From Paroedura picta (Eukaryota > Chordata > Lepidosauria > Squamata > Gekkonidae), in NCBI RefSeq assembly GCF_049243985.1, contig NC_135370.1, forward strand, positions 173,934,824-173,998,823: 64,000 nt of DNA. Reading direction: 5' to 3'. The notes under the pieces were generated by a model. The model had not been told where the DNA came from. It ran no database searches and saw nothing but the letters and a program-made list of their open reading frames with translations. Below, in pieces: positions 21,559 to 32,058 of this stretch. Every line of letters begins with the position of its first letter. Within the stretch, counting starts at the first letter, position 1. The position numbers were made by a program, and so were the translations under genes.

Positions 21559-21947
21559 GTAAGACCAAGTTACGTCTTCTATGTGATAATTGAAATTCTG
21601 CTTAGATCTTGCCTATGTTTGCATGAAAAGGGTAGTTTGTGAATCAGAAATATCCGGGATGCAGCCACGTGCAACAAAGTACATAGCAGAAATCACTTAT
21701 TTTCTTGATCATAAATGTAGACATTCTGTATTTATATAGAATGAAACATACTGTTGCAAATTGTAGCATCTTTACAGTTAGAGCATCAGAGGTTTTCCTA
21801 TACCTTAAAAATCAATACCTCTGATGTTATAGGCTCTGGCTCATCCCCCCCCCTTTTTATGCCTCAGCAAGGACCTGTGCCCAGTACAATTGTTAAGTTT
21901 AATTAAAGTAACTCAGGAACTAATTACTTGTCATATGCTGATTGTGT

Positions 21948-22078
21948 GTGTGTTAAGTGCCATCAGGTAGCTTATGATTTACAGCAAGCCTATGAATTAA
22001 TGACCTCCAGAACATCCTACTGTGGTTCCTACCTTGCTCAGGTCTTGCAGATTGAGGTCTGTGGCTCAGATCTTGCAA
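21948..22078 (-). repeat. Bov-B/RTE LINE fragment
   Basis: It reads 'gtgtgttaagtgccatcagg', 'cctatgaattaatgacctcc' and 'ttgctcaggtcttgcagatt', matching the reverse strand of reptile Bov-B 3' regions. Confidence 0.55.
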
Positions 22079-22084
22079 ATGGAG

Positions 22085-22445
22085 GGCAACAAACATAAAC
22101 ACGTACGAATCGAAGAGGAAACCATGTTGGCTCAGGCCAATAGTCCATCCAGTCCAGCTTTCTGTCCCACAGTGCCAAACCTCAGGAACCCTCAGGAAGA
22201 CCACCAGCAGGGCCAGAAGCCCTTCCACTGTTCACAACCCCCCTCCACAACAACAAGAATACAGATCATCACTGTCCCAGACATAGTGTGCCATCTATTC
22301 CTTGTGGTTAATAGCCACTCATGGACCTCTGTTCTATATATTTATCCAGTTCTCTCTTGAAGCTGTCTATGCTTGTAGCTATCACCATTTCTTGTGGCTG
22401 TGAATGCCACATATTAATAACTCTGGGTAAAGAAGCACTTTTAGA
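22085..22445 (-). repeat. CR1/L3-type LINE 3' region
   Basis: It reads 'ctcaggccaatagtccatcc', 'cagctttctgtcccacagtg', 'atagccactcatggacctct' and 'ttctcttgaagctgtctatg' in the order of old L3/CR1 elements of reptiles. Confidence 0.65.
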
Positions 22446-22459
22446 CATCAAAATTGAAG

Positions 22460-22677
22460 ATGTGTGAACAGGCTTCCTCGGGAGGTGGTGGGTTCTCCAT
22501 CTTTGGAGATTTTTAACCAGAGGCTGGAGAACCATCTGACGGAGAGGCTGATTCTGTGAAGGCTCAAGGGGGTGGCAGGTTACAGTGGATGAGCGAGAGG
22601 GTTGTGAGTGTCCTGCATAGTGTAGGGGGTTGGACTAGATGACCCATGAGGTCCCTTCCAACTCTATGATTCTATGT
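22460..22677 (+). repeat. CR1 LINE 3' end
   Basis: Starts 'gtgaacaggcttcctcggga' and ends 'ccaactctatgattctatg'. It is a typical 5'-truncated copy. Confidence 0.88.
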
Positions 22678-23060
22678 GTGTCAAGTCACGTCTGATCTCT
22701 GACTAAAGGTGATCAATTAATGACCTCAAAAATAGCCAATCATTAGCAGCCTTGCTGGTGCTTACCAAGGGCCGTGGCTTCCTTGATTGAGTCAACCAAT
22801 CTCTTATTGTAAACCAAGGGCCGTGGCTTCCTTGATTGAGTCAACCAATCTCTTATTGTAAACCAAGGGCCGTGGCTTCTTTGATTAAGTCAACACATCT
22901 CTTATTGAGTCTTCCTCTTTTCCTGCTGTCTTCCTCTTTTCCTAACATTATCATCTATTCACAGTGAGCCTTGTTTCCTCATCACAAGATCAAAGTATGA
23001 CAGCCTCAGTTCGGTAATTTTCTCTTCTGGGGAGAGAGGTCCTTCACTGGATCAAACTGT
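22678..23060 (-). repeat. Bov-B/RTE LINE with internal 49-bp triplication
   Basis: The reverse strand of Bov-B is recognisable in 'cttgattgagtcaaccaatc' and 'gtatgacagcctcagttcgg'. A 49-bp block starting 'accaagggccgtggcttcct' begins at 22764, 22813 and 22862. The first two are nearly identical; the third has a few changes. Confidence 0.6.
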
Positions 23061-23162
23061 GATCCATAAAAGTCAGCCTTTTTATTTTTGCAAGGATCCT
23101 AGCAACTTGAAGCTTGTCCACTAGAAATGGGCCACTGATCCACCAGTAGATTTGTGATCTAG

Positions 23163-23250
23163 AAGAAGAAGAAGAAGAGTTGGTTCTTATATGCCGCTTT
23201 TTCCTACCCAGAGGCTCAAAGCGGCTTACAGTCGCCTTCCCATTCCTCTA
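23163..23250 (-). repeat. tRNA-headed SINE, 3' fragment
   Basis: The text 'gaagaagaagaagagttggt' followed by 'gccgctttttcctacccaga' and 'ggcttacagtcgccttccc' is the reverse of the family tail. Confidence 0.7.
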
Positions 23251-23904
23251 ATCTTAACTTCTTTCACCTGCAGCAGAAAAGGTGAATTGTTCAAGCTTTA
23301 TTTGCAAAGAACCAAAATGTTTTCTTTCTTGGAGAATGCAGCGTGTTCCCCTTCTTAAGGAAGGCTTCAGAAGTTATTTCCTTTGAAGTCTGCCTTCCAT
23401 TTGACATATCCCCCCCCCACACACACACACAAACAACCCTGGTGTTAATGTTTTGGCCAGGTTTATCACTATTGAGAGCTTTTGATCTCTTTCATTCAAG
23501 ATGATACAAAAGAGAACCGATTCCAATACCATAGTTTCTTCCAGCTATGGCCCTGGAATCTAACAGTTCAAGTCTGGTTCTCCCCCATCCTCCACTTTTC
23601 AAGTTCCTTTTTTGTAAGGGAGAGCTGGAACTCAGAAATGGGAGCTCTGACAGAGAGACTCTTCAGCACTCCGTCAAATGCAGGTTTTTTGTATGAGAGT
23701 AGTGAGGAGCTGTTTTGAAAGTGTCTGTTGGCTTACCAGTGACTGAAAGCCCTTGGCCTGCTGCTGCAGTGTATGTAGACTTATGTAGCACATCCTGTTT
23801 GCATGCTGCAGCCCTTTTCCCACCATGACAGGTGTGCATACCTGCATATAGCCATACAAATGAAAGGGAACAGACAGAATTAACAGGGTACTATACCAGT
23901 GTGA

Positions 23905-24193
23905 GAGCCTCTTGTGGCACAGAATGGTAAGCGGCAGAAATGCTGTCTGAAGCTGGCTGTCCATGAGGTTGGGAGTTCAATCCCAGCAGCCGGCTCAAGG
24001 TTGACTCAGCCTTCCATCCTTCCGAGGTCGGTAAAATGAGTACCCAACTTGCTGGGGGGTAAACGGTAATGACTGGGGAAGGCACTGGCAAACCACCCCG
24101 TATTGAGTCTGCCATGAAAATGCTGGAGGGCGTCACCCCAAGGGTCAGACCTGACTCAGTGCTTGCACAGGGGATACCTTTACCTTTACCTTT
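23905..24193 (+). repeat. Sauria-type SINE, full length
   Basis: Head, body and an (ACCTTT)n tail are intact. A 13-bp duplication, tataccagtgtga, lies at 23892-23904 and 24194-24206. Confidence 0.9.
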
Positions 24194-24339
24194 TATACCA
24201 GTGTGACCACATGACAAAGAAACACAGAAAATCTTGGTAGCAGTTATATAGCTTTAGAATACATACTTGAAGTATTATGAGGGTGCAATGACTTGATAAT
24301 CTAGCCATGAAACTACTAAAAGAACTCAACCATATAAAC

Positions 24340-24414
24340 CAGGGGTAGTCAAACTGCGGCCCTCCAGATGTCCATGGACTACAATTCCCAGAAGCCCCTG
24401 TCAGACTACCCCTG
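24340..24414. mobile_element. Palindromic hAT MITE, 75-bp deleted copy
   Basis: The left arm is nearly complete while the right arm is reduced to 'tcagactacccctg'. The exact duplication ATATAAAC at 24332-24339 and 24415-24422 shows that both ends are the original ones. Confidence 0.85.
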
Positions 24415-24424
24415 ATATAAACTG

Positions 24425-24522
24425 TGACTCATGAAAATGATTGCCCTGCTACGGATCTTATTAAAGGTGCTACTGGACTCTTGCTGTTTTCTACTGCTAC
24501 AAACAGACTAACATGGTTACCC
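24425..24522 (+). repeat. Penelope-like (tentative) repeat fragment
   Basis: It has 'gtgactcatgaaaatgattg', 'ttaaaggtgctactggactc' and 'aacagactaacatggttacc', the outer end of the family. Confidence 0.5.
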
Positions 24523-25228
24523 ACCTTGATCTATGACTTTGAGAATTTACATGGATGATACAATTTCAGGAATGTAGTAGTCCTGTCACTTGTGTATTGT
24601 GGGCACCAATGAAGACACCAGCAAACTGGCTGCAGAAGTACCTGTTAACCCACAGAGATCCGCTGGCATGTGTTGCATAGGTGCACTTTTTGGTTTTGCT
24701 GGAGCAATATAGACACCTATGTGTTTATTTACAAATTGCACATCTATTTGCATGCCGTGATCAGGACCACCAAGGTGGCTAACAGATTAAAAACATAAGC
24801 AATAGAGCCACATCTTAAAAACCATTCAAACCGAGGCATTAAAAAAATTAACCAGCAATTTGGACATAGGGCAGGAGGGAGGAATAGCTAAGGGAATGCC
24901 AAACAAAGCAAAGAAGACTTTTTCTGCCGGTTGAAGATGGCAACAGAAGGATACTGGCAAGTCTCTCTGGGGAGAGATTTCTAGAGTTTGGTGCCCCAAC
25001 CCAGAAGTCCCTTTCCCAGGTTCCTGCCCACATAATCTCAGAAGGCAGACTAGTGACTGTGATCTCACTCCTTCCTTATTATGCTCCCATGCCAGTGTCC
25101 TTTTGGAAGTGTTTTTAAAATATGTCGTCTCTATCTTTCTTGTATTAAAATCTGTATGTAGCATGTAGCCACCACACTTATAACATACACATCATGTTTA
25201 ATCTCCCCCCCCCCCCCCGCCTCAACAG

Positions 25229-25780
25229 GATGTCATTGCCGGATTCTTCTACGCTACTCTCATCTTGGCTGTCTTCCTTCCAGCTGTGGACCTAGTTGAC
25301 AACTTCAATTTAACCTACAAGTACGCCCCACTCATAATCATCAGCCTCCATCTCGCCCTGGGGATTTTCTCCTTCACTCTCGACACCTGGAGCACATCAC
25401 GAGGGGACACAGCTCAGATCCTGGGCTGTGGAGCCGGCGTGGCTTGCGGCTCACACATGAACTACCTGCTGAATCTGATGCCCGATCCTTCCCCAGAGGC
25501 CCTTCCCCTGCCGGTTCCCTCCCTCACCGTGGCTGTCCTCGGGAAAGCCATGCTGCGGCTGCTGATCGGCGTGGTGATCCTGCTGCTGACCAAGACGGCC
25601 ATGAAGAAAGTCAGCATCCCCCTGGCGTGTAAAATCTTCCGCATCCCTTGCGACGACGTCCGACAAGCCCGGCAGCGAATGGAAATAGAACTGCCGTATC
25701 GCTACTTCACCTACGGGATGGTGGGATTCTCCCTCATGTTCTTGATCCCTTCCTTGTTTGGCATCATGGGACTTTCTTGA
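25229..25780 (+). CDS. SGPP1: SGPP1 coding exon 3 (residues 273-455 and stop)
   Basis: The last coding exon opens after 'gcctcaacag' with GATGTCATTGCC, giving Asp273, the final residue of phosphatase motif C3. The rest has several hydrophobic membrane segments separated by conserved loops: [29 protein letters not shown] and [15 protein letters not shown], each close to the human protein as I recall it. The chain ends FGIMGLS before TGA at 25778-25780. No internal break is seen. The minus-strand ORF over the same bases (25451-25783) is a shadow of this GC-rich exon. Confidence 0.95.
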   Translation, partial: DVIAGFFYATLILAVFLPAVDLVDNFNLTYKYAPLIIISLHLALGIFSFTLDTWSTSRGDTAQILGCGAGVACGSHMNYLLNLMPDPSPEALPLPVPSLTVAVLGKAMLRLLIGVVILLLTKTAMKKVSIPLACKIFRIPCDDVRQARQRMEIELPYRYFTYGMVGFSLMFLIPSLFGIMGLS

Positions 25781-28385
25781 CACTGGTGTCTGCTATACGT
25801 GAGACAAGTAGAGCGTTAACCGCTTCCCCAGGAAAGGTGCGTTGTTTGAGAGCTGCAGCTGAAATAACAGGTGGGAAGCCAAGAGCTTAGATCCTGGCGA
25901 TTAAGACCTGGAAACGTCAGGTCTCTAAAAATGCCATGTCTAGTCTTGCAAAAAAGGGCAACAAACGGTAAACACGCTGTCTGTGAGTCTGTCTGTGTGC
26001 ATAGGTGGGGTTCATGCCTCCGGCTATAAACGGACTTCTCTTTCTTTGGAGACACACAAAAAAAGCAGGTCTGTTTATAGCTGATCCAAAAGCTCCACCT
26101 GCGGTCAATCAAAGCCATTTCATATTAAGTTATTTGCGTCTTTGGATGACTCCCAAATATTTGACGTAGGACACCATTCCCCTGGACCAACATCGCAGTG
26201 GTCTCTGGCTCAGAGGAGCCAGCGTTCACAGTCTCTTTCCGTCTTCTAAAACGACTTTCAGTTTGCCAGAGCAAAACTGTTAAGATTCAAGTACTGTATG
26301 TTTTGCTTGATCATTGTGCCTTTGTGTTGCTCGACTGAGGGGGGGGGGGAAAGCACCATCTACTGTGATGTAAATACAAGAAAGCCTGCTAACTTTATTT
26401 TCAATTTTTACTGAATCAGGCAGATATTTTAAAATCTAGATAGCCACAGAACTAAGGGCAGGAGATTGTATCTTGCATCTTGGACATATGAAAACGCAGC
26501 GAGCTGGGACAAACGTTGGGATTCACTAGCTGTGAAGAGATGCTTAATCCCTTTTTTAATAGATATTTTTAAGCACACTGTACGTTATTGGAAGAGCATA
26601 TATTTTTCTGCTGATTGTCTTAATGTGTAATAATACGCCTATTTTGTCCAAACGTAAGAGCTAAAAAAAAAAAAAGAAGAAAATCACAAATTGAAGCCAT
26701 TCACGTGTTTTGCTGCAAATTGACCTCTCCTCGCACGTGCCGTTTCTTCAGGTGCTTTTCCAATTAAGCCGTTTTAACCATAGTTTCAGTAGAAGCCCGC
26801 ACAAAACTCGCTTCTAACAAACTGTTTGCTGCCCAGCTTTTGAGACTGCAGCGTTGTGCAGTTTCCCGCAAATGGCCAAAGGGTGTATCTCAGTGAAGAC
26901 GGTACAGTGGACCAAAGGGAGGCAATCCTGTCTAGCTTGGAGATGACAGTGGTGGCCTAGCGAGAGAACAAGTTTTCTGGGCCAGCAGAGTCTCCCAGCG
27001 TGGCGAGTGGTCCCCAGGCTCTCTGGAGATCTGCTTGCTACTTTGGGTTGCAAGGAAGCACCTGAGGAACAAGAGCCTTATTAGCTCACCTCAAATCTCT
27101 GCTTTTCACCGAAACTAGAGACCAAAGTTTGACTTGCTCAAACCTGTGCAAAGGCAAACTGAGGGCGAACGGAGCCTTGGGCAAACAAGCAGAATAGGTC
27201 AAAGCTTTGTGCATCTCCGCAGGGCCTTCAGTCTGTCACAGCAGCCTCTTTCTCTCGGTTCTCCTTTGCTGCTTGCGGCACCCGGCAGAACGATCAAAGC
27301 CTGCGTTCCGCCGGGAATTTCATTTGACTCAGGCGACCTGACCTTTCAAAGTCGGCCGGCTCAAGTCCCCATTGACTCGAGGTACAATAGGTTGTGGCTC
27401 GCAGCACCCACCTCACACCATTTCAGGAGCTGCTGCTCTAATAGTTGAGTGCTGAAATAAGGCAGAGGAGTGATTGGTGCAAGGTCTTGAAATCGGGGAA
27501 CCCCGTGGATTGCACCCTGTCCTTTATTTTTATTTCATTTTCCGGATCGATGCAAACTTGAAGCTGTATTAGTCATGTCGTTACGAGCTCAGCCGCGTTC
27601 CCCAATAAACCTCTCCGTGACAAAGGCACTGACTTCCTGCCCATCGCCTGCCGTGGCGGGTAGTCGCTCATCTCTCACCGCCTACACCTGGAAGGTGTCC
27701 CAGAGTGACCATTGCGGCGGTAATGCTGTTACAAACATGCCCCCCCAAAGGACTCTGGCCTTGATCCAACTGGCGGGATGGGAGAGTTGTGACTCAGTTT
27801 TCCTTCGGAACGGCAGCTCTGCATGCCTCACAGTAGGCTGCTGTTGAAACCGAGGGACAGACAAAAGAAGTGTGTGTTAGGGCCTGCTGGCTGAAAGGAA
27901 GGAGCTCTCCCCATTCCACGGGGCTTGGGCAAAACCCCCTTGCCTTTGCCAAAGGCCCCTTGGTTGAACCTTGCCTGTGAACATCCAACTTCATTTTTAA
28001 CAGCTGCTAAAGGGGAACTTGCTTAGAAACGAGTCAGTATCAGCCTCCTTTTCCTTTTCAGTTCCTTCGGCTGCGATCCACAGAGAAAATCCCATGGCGC
28101 TCTGCGGGGCCTACTTTTGAGTTAGGAGGAGGCATCGCTTGGCCCCCTCTGTATAGGTGCTTGCTACCGTGCATTAAAAGGAACAAAAGCTTTGGCGGGA
28201 ACTCTAATAATTACACCATTCCCTAAGACTAGAAACGTCTAGTAAGCCGCTGGGAAACATGAGTCTGTCCCTTTCGTAGAAACGTGTATAGTTGAAGCAT
28301 TCGTAAGAGCATTCCGGGCGATGTGCCTCTCATCCCAATTTCCTTTAATGCACTTGGCTTTTTGAATAAAGAACGTTAACGTGAA
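25781..28385 (+). other. SGPP1: SGPP1 3' UTR, end uncertain
   Basis: This 2.6-kb stretch after the stop is nearly free of recognisable repeats, unlike its surroundings, which suits a conserved transcribed tail. Candidate AATAAA signals lie at 27604-27609 and 28365-28370. An A run lies at about 26664. Which signal is used cannot be read from the sequence. Confidence 0.55.
28365..28370 (+). terminator. SGPP1: Candidate poly(A) signal AATAAA for SGPP1
   Basis: A canonical hexamer at the end of the repeat-poor stretch, 54 bp before a MITE insertion. An alternative lies at 27604-27609. Use is inferred. Confidence 0.3.
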
Positions 28386-28423
28386 TGGTAGAAAGAGCTA
28401 TCCGGGGAACGGCTGCTCTAAGG

Positions 28424-28559
28424 CAGGGGTAGTCAACCTGTGGTCCTCCAGATGTACATGAACTACAATTCCCATGAGCCCCTGCCAGCAAATGCTGGCA
28501 GGGGCTCATGGGAATTGTAGTCCATGGACATCTGGAGGACCACAGGTTGACTACCCCTG
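28424..28559. mobile_element. Palindromic hAT MITE, copy 5
   Basis: Full-length palindrome. The flanks are CTCTAAGG (28416-28423) and CTCTAAGC (28560-28567), a 7-of-8 match. Confidence 0.9.
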
Positions 28560-28567
28560 CTCTAAGC

Positions 28568-29185
28568 GAAGGTCCTGCGGTCATAGGTGGGATTCCGTTT
28601 GCAAGCAGTAACCATTAATGTAGAAAGATCCAGTTTTGCTGTAAGAGCTGATTTCCTCCTTGTGTCTGTCTCCGGAGGTGGGGTATATATATTAATTGCA
28701 CTGTAGCATATTCTACTGTTACGCTGTCCGTCGTTGTTAACGCTGCCTCCAGTCTCTCTCGAAATACGGTATCCCACTTGCATTTTTAAGTTAATCTATA
28801 TTACCAGAATTTTTTTTCCCCAATGGGACCGGAAGGCCCTTAACTGTAGATCACAAGTATACCTACTATATGATTTGAAAATAAAAGGAAATGCTAGAAC
28901 CCTGTGGTGCGCCTTGTGAACTCTCCTGGGAACTGATAACAGAAACTCAAGTCCTAACAAGACATTCAGATAAATGCTTGTTCTATGTTCTGTGTCTATG
29001 AATATTTGCCAAATCAAAATGATGTCCCTTGGGTATTTCCATTGATCTTATCCTATCCGGTTAAAGAAGAAGGTAAAAGGAAAAGATGGTAGACTGAACA
29101 CCAGCCAGATATTTATCTGTGTGTCATGGTGCTCACTTAAAGGCCTTAGTATTGTGGTCTCTTTCCCCCTCTCCAGCGTTCTCCA
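28568..29185. other. Intergenic stretch without recognised features
   Basis: No repeat or gene was recognised. An AATAAA occurs at 28880-28885 and could be a further SGPP1 poly(A) signal. Confidence 0.4.
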
Positions 29186-29189
29186 CTTT

Positions 29190-29365
29190 TGTGCTTTTCA
29201 GATCAGTCTTGCAATATGTCCCCTCTGCACGGCTTTCCAGGGTCTCAGGCAGAAGGCTTTCATATCACCTCCTGCCTGGTACTTTGAAGTGTAGATGCTG
29301 GGGACTGAACCTCGGACCTTCAGCATGCCAAGCAGAGGCTCTGCTGTTGAGCCACAGTCTCTAAT
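29190..29365 (-). repeat. tRNA-Ala-like SINE, copy 1
   Basis: On the minus strand the head reads gtggctcaacagcagagcct with an A box and a 'gcatgc' anticodon-like loop, then a B box with the sense ggttcagtccc. The body 'gctttccagggtctcaggca' belongs to a family common in squamates. It is not a functional tRNA because the acceptor stem does not close. Confidence 0.65.
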
Positions 29366-29369
29366 AAAT

Positions 29370-29527
29370 ATTTAACACAGGAAGCGGCTTATCCTGAAAT
29401 CATTGGTCTATTCAGGTCAGTCTTTCCCATCCCCTCCTGCCTGGTCCTTGGAACTGGAGATGTTGGGGATTGAACCTGGGACCTTCTGAATGCCATGCAG
29501 AGGCTCTGCCACTGAGCCTCCTCTAAG
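29370..29527 (-). repeat. tRNA-Ala-like SINE, copy 2
   Basis: The body 'aggaagcggcttatcctgaa' and 'tcattggtctattcaggtca' is followed by the tRNA-like head in reverse (gggattgaacctgggacctt, then 'gccactgagcc'). Confidence 0.65.
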
Positions 29528-30336
29528 GGAGGCAGGGGAAGCTGTAGTTCTGAGCCCTGCAGACTTCTTATTCTTTGAAGAGTGTATCCTTACTTGAGCG
29601 TCACCTCCAGACTTGACAGTGACTAAGGATATCACAGTAATTAAATTGAAATCCCTTATGAAGTAAGATGTAATCTGTCCGCTCCTTTTCCAGGGCATGT
29701 CTGGATATTCCCGCCTTCCCACCTTTCCTCTTGGGCAATTCTCACATTACAGGTTGGTCTTGATCTTTGCAGCCTAACTAGAAAGAGATGGTTCGTTCTG
29801 ATTCCCCCTTCCTCTCTGAAAGGCTCCTAGTGTATTATAATAAGACCTCATCTCATGTTCTCCTCTGGTGACCCTCTGAGGGAAAAGGAATCTTGTCCAA
29901 AGCCAACTGTTGAGCTCCGTGGCCTGGATCCCACCAGCAAGTTCTGAGGTCCCCTACAGAGCCTACAGGCACCTTTGAAATTTTGAGACAGGGTGGTGGA
30001 CACAACCACAAAATGACTGCCAGAAGAAGCAGAGCTGACCACAAAATGGCTGACACAGGAGACAGAGCCAAGCTTGAGAAGTAGTGTTGGGGTATACAAG
30101 ATCTGTGGTGCGCATAATTTAACAGCATAAGAATATTCTACAGGGGGCATTGGTGATAACATCCTGATAACAATCACATAACCTTCTCCATTGGAGTCTT
30201 CGTGCTTCCTTGAGCACACTGCCTGGTTGTATTCCCTCCAAAGAACGTGAGGCTGTTAGGACTGTCTCTTCCCTCCCTTCCGCTTTTGTCTCTGTTCTCA
30301 ATAAAACTATTTTACTGTTTTACTCTGGCACAAGAG

Positions 30337-30608
30337 AGCCACCTTGGCATAGTGCTTAGGTGTGCGGACTTCTGATCTGGCGAGCCGGGTTTGATTTTCT
30401 GCTCCCCCACATGCAGCCAGCTGGGTGACCTTGGGCTCACCACAGCACTGATAAAGGTGTTCTGACCGAGCAGAAATATCAGGGCTCTCTCAGCCTCACC
30501 CACCCCACAGGGTGTCTGTTGTGGGGAGAGGAAAGGGAAGGCGAATGTAAGCCACTTTGAGACTCCTTCGGGTAGAGAAAAGCGGCATATAAGAACCAAC
30601 TCTTCTTC
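30337..30608 (+). repeat. tRNA-headed SINE (CORE/MIR-like), full length
   Basis: Head 'agccaccttggcatagtgct', box-B-like 'gggtttgatttt', body 'ggtgtctgttgtggggagag' and tail 'gactccttcgggtagagaaa' with (CTT)n. The minus-strand ORF over it is a repeat translation. Confidence 0.78.
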
Positions 30609-30755
30609 TTCCTCAGTAATATCAGGGCTCTCTCAGCCTCACCTTCCTCCCAGGGTGTCTGTTGTGGGGAGAGGAAAGGGGACTGTAAGCCACTTTGAGA
30701 CTCCTCCGAGTAGAGGAAAGCAGCATATAAGAACCAACTCTGCTTCTTCTTTTAA
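30609..30755 (+). repeat. tRNA-headed SINE, 3' part, in tandem
   Basis: A second tail follows the first directly: 'tatcagggctctctcagcct' through 'gtaagccactttgagactcc' to (CTT)n. Confidence 0.72.
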
Positions 30756-30759
30756 GCAG

Positions 30760-31480
30760 CCGGTGCTCTGCTCCCTGGCATTTTAAAATTTCCAGTAGTC
30801 AGGACTCGGATGTTGCAGGAAGTCTAGGTCCTTTACCTCGTAGCGGGTTGAGGGCCACAGGCCTAGAACTCGGCATGGCCAGCCATGGTGAGAACAGACC
30901 CTGCTTTTGACCAAGAGAATGGGAGGCTTCCAGCTGAGCTGCGCACTCTCAGCATGATGCAGCCAAGTGAGTGACGCCTGGATTGCCTCGCCTCCCGTTC
31001 CCGACTTGCCTTTCTCTCCCTGGCCGCTGTTTCTCTCTCCACTCGGGGTTTGCCATGTGCCTTCCTGCCACCCCTCTGCAGACAGGACACGGAGCCACGG
31101 GCTGTCTCCCTTGAACAAGCGGCACCTGTGTCAGCTCTGCCTCCTCTTGGCTTGTAAAGCATAAAGGCTCCAGCCGCAGAGACTAAACCCTGCTGGCGTA
31201 TTTTGTGCACATGTATTTTTCTACTTCTTGGATGTCACTCTTCACCCCCTTTGCTTTGGGCTCAGTGTTTCTGCTTGGGGCATCACTCCTTCTGGCCATG
31301 CTCTTCTCTCCTTTATTTTGCAGCAGGGGGTATGTGCTTTCGTGAGTCGATGCTCACTCCTTCAAAAGAGCCACATGTTTTGTTAGGCTTTCAGGCACTC
31401 CCGGCCTGGTAGTTTTGCTTCCTGACGTTTCACTCTGGCTTGGAGAGATTCCCATCTTGCCGTGTCCTACCTCTGAAGAT
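30760..31480. other. Intergenic stretch without recognised features
   Basis: Moderately GC-rich sequence. Overlapping ORFs on both strands (for example 30783-31118 and 30863-31210) have no recognisable family. Confidence 0.4.
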
Positions 31481-31481
31481 G

Positions 31482-32056
31482 TCATAGAATCCTAGAGTGG
31501 GAAGGGGCCATCCAGGCCATCCAGTCCCACCCCTGCTCAGTGCAGGGTCAGCCTCAAGCATCCAGGAGAAGGATCTGTCCAGCTGCTGCTTGAAGACCGC
31601 CAGTGAGGGGGAGCTCCCCACCTCCTTAGGCAGCCCCTTCCACTGCTGAACTAGACTCCTAGAATCCTAGAGTGGGAAGGGGCCATCCAGGCCATCCAGT
31701 CCCACCCCCTGCTAAGTGCAGGATCAGCCTCAAGCATCCAGGAGAAGGATCTGCCCAGCCGCTGCTTGAAGACCGCCAGTGAGGGGGAGCTCCCCACCTC
31801 CTGAGGCAGCCCCTTCCTCTGCTGAACTAGACTCCTAGAATCCTAGAGTGGGAAGGGGCCATACGGGCCATCTAGTCCCACCTCCTGCTCAGTGCAGGAT
31901 CAGCCTCAAGCATCCAGGAGAAGGATCTGTCCAGCCGCTGCTTGAAGATGGCCAGTGAGGGGGAGCTCCCCACCTCCTTAGGCAGCCCCTTCCACTGCTG
32001 CATGACTTGGACTGTGAAATTTCCCCCCAGATATCTAGCCAGTATCGTTCTCCATA
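31482..32056 (-). repeat. CR1 LINE 3' end with terminal block in three tandem copies
   Basis: A block of about 180 bp, from 'cctagaatcctagagtggga' to 'cccttccactgctgaactag', begins near 31484, 31650 and 31832. The last unit runs on into unique CR1 sequence ('aaatttccccccagatatct'), so the terminal part was multiplied. The CR1 is interrupted at 32058 by a DNA transposon. Confidence 0.85.
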
Positions 32057-32058
32057 TA

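Larger units (their letters stand above)
21559..25228 (+). other. SGPP1: SGPP1 intron 2 (3,670 bp)
   Basis: Starts GTAAGA and ends with a long C run followed by gcctcaacag at 25228. The C run of about 14 bases replaces an ordinary mixed pyrimidine tract. The intron carries LINE, SINE and MITE insertions. Confidence 0.9.

Noticed and set aside
22764-22912. CRISPR-like repeats
   Set aside because: The three 49-bp units are contiguous with no spacers, lie in a LINE, and the genome is a vertebrate.
25451-25783. Minus-strand 110-codon ORF
   Set aside because: Shadow of SGPP1 exon 3 on the opposite strand.
29275-29527. Two tRNA-Ala genes
   Set aside because: A and B boxes are present but the acceptor stem does not pair, and SINE body sequence follows.
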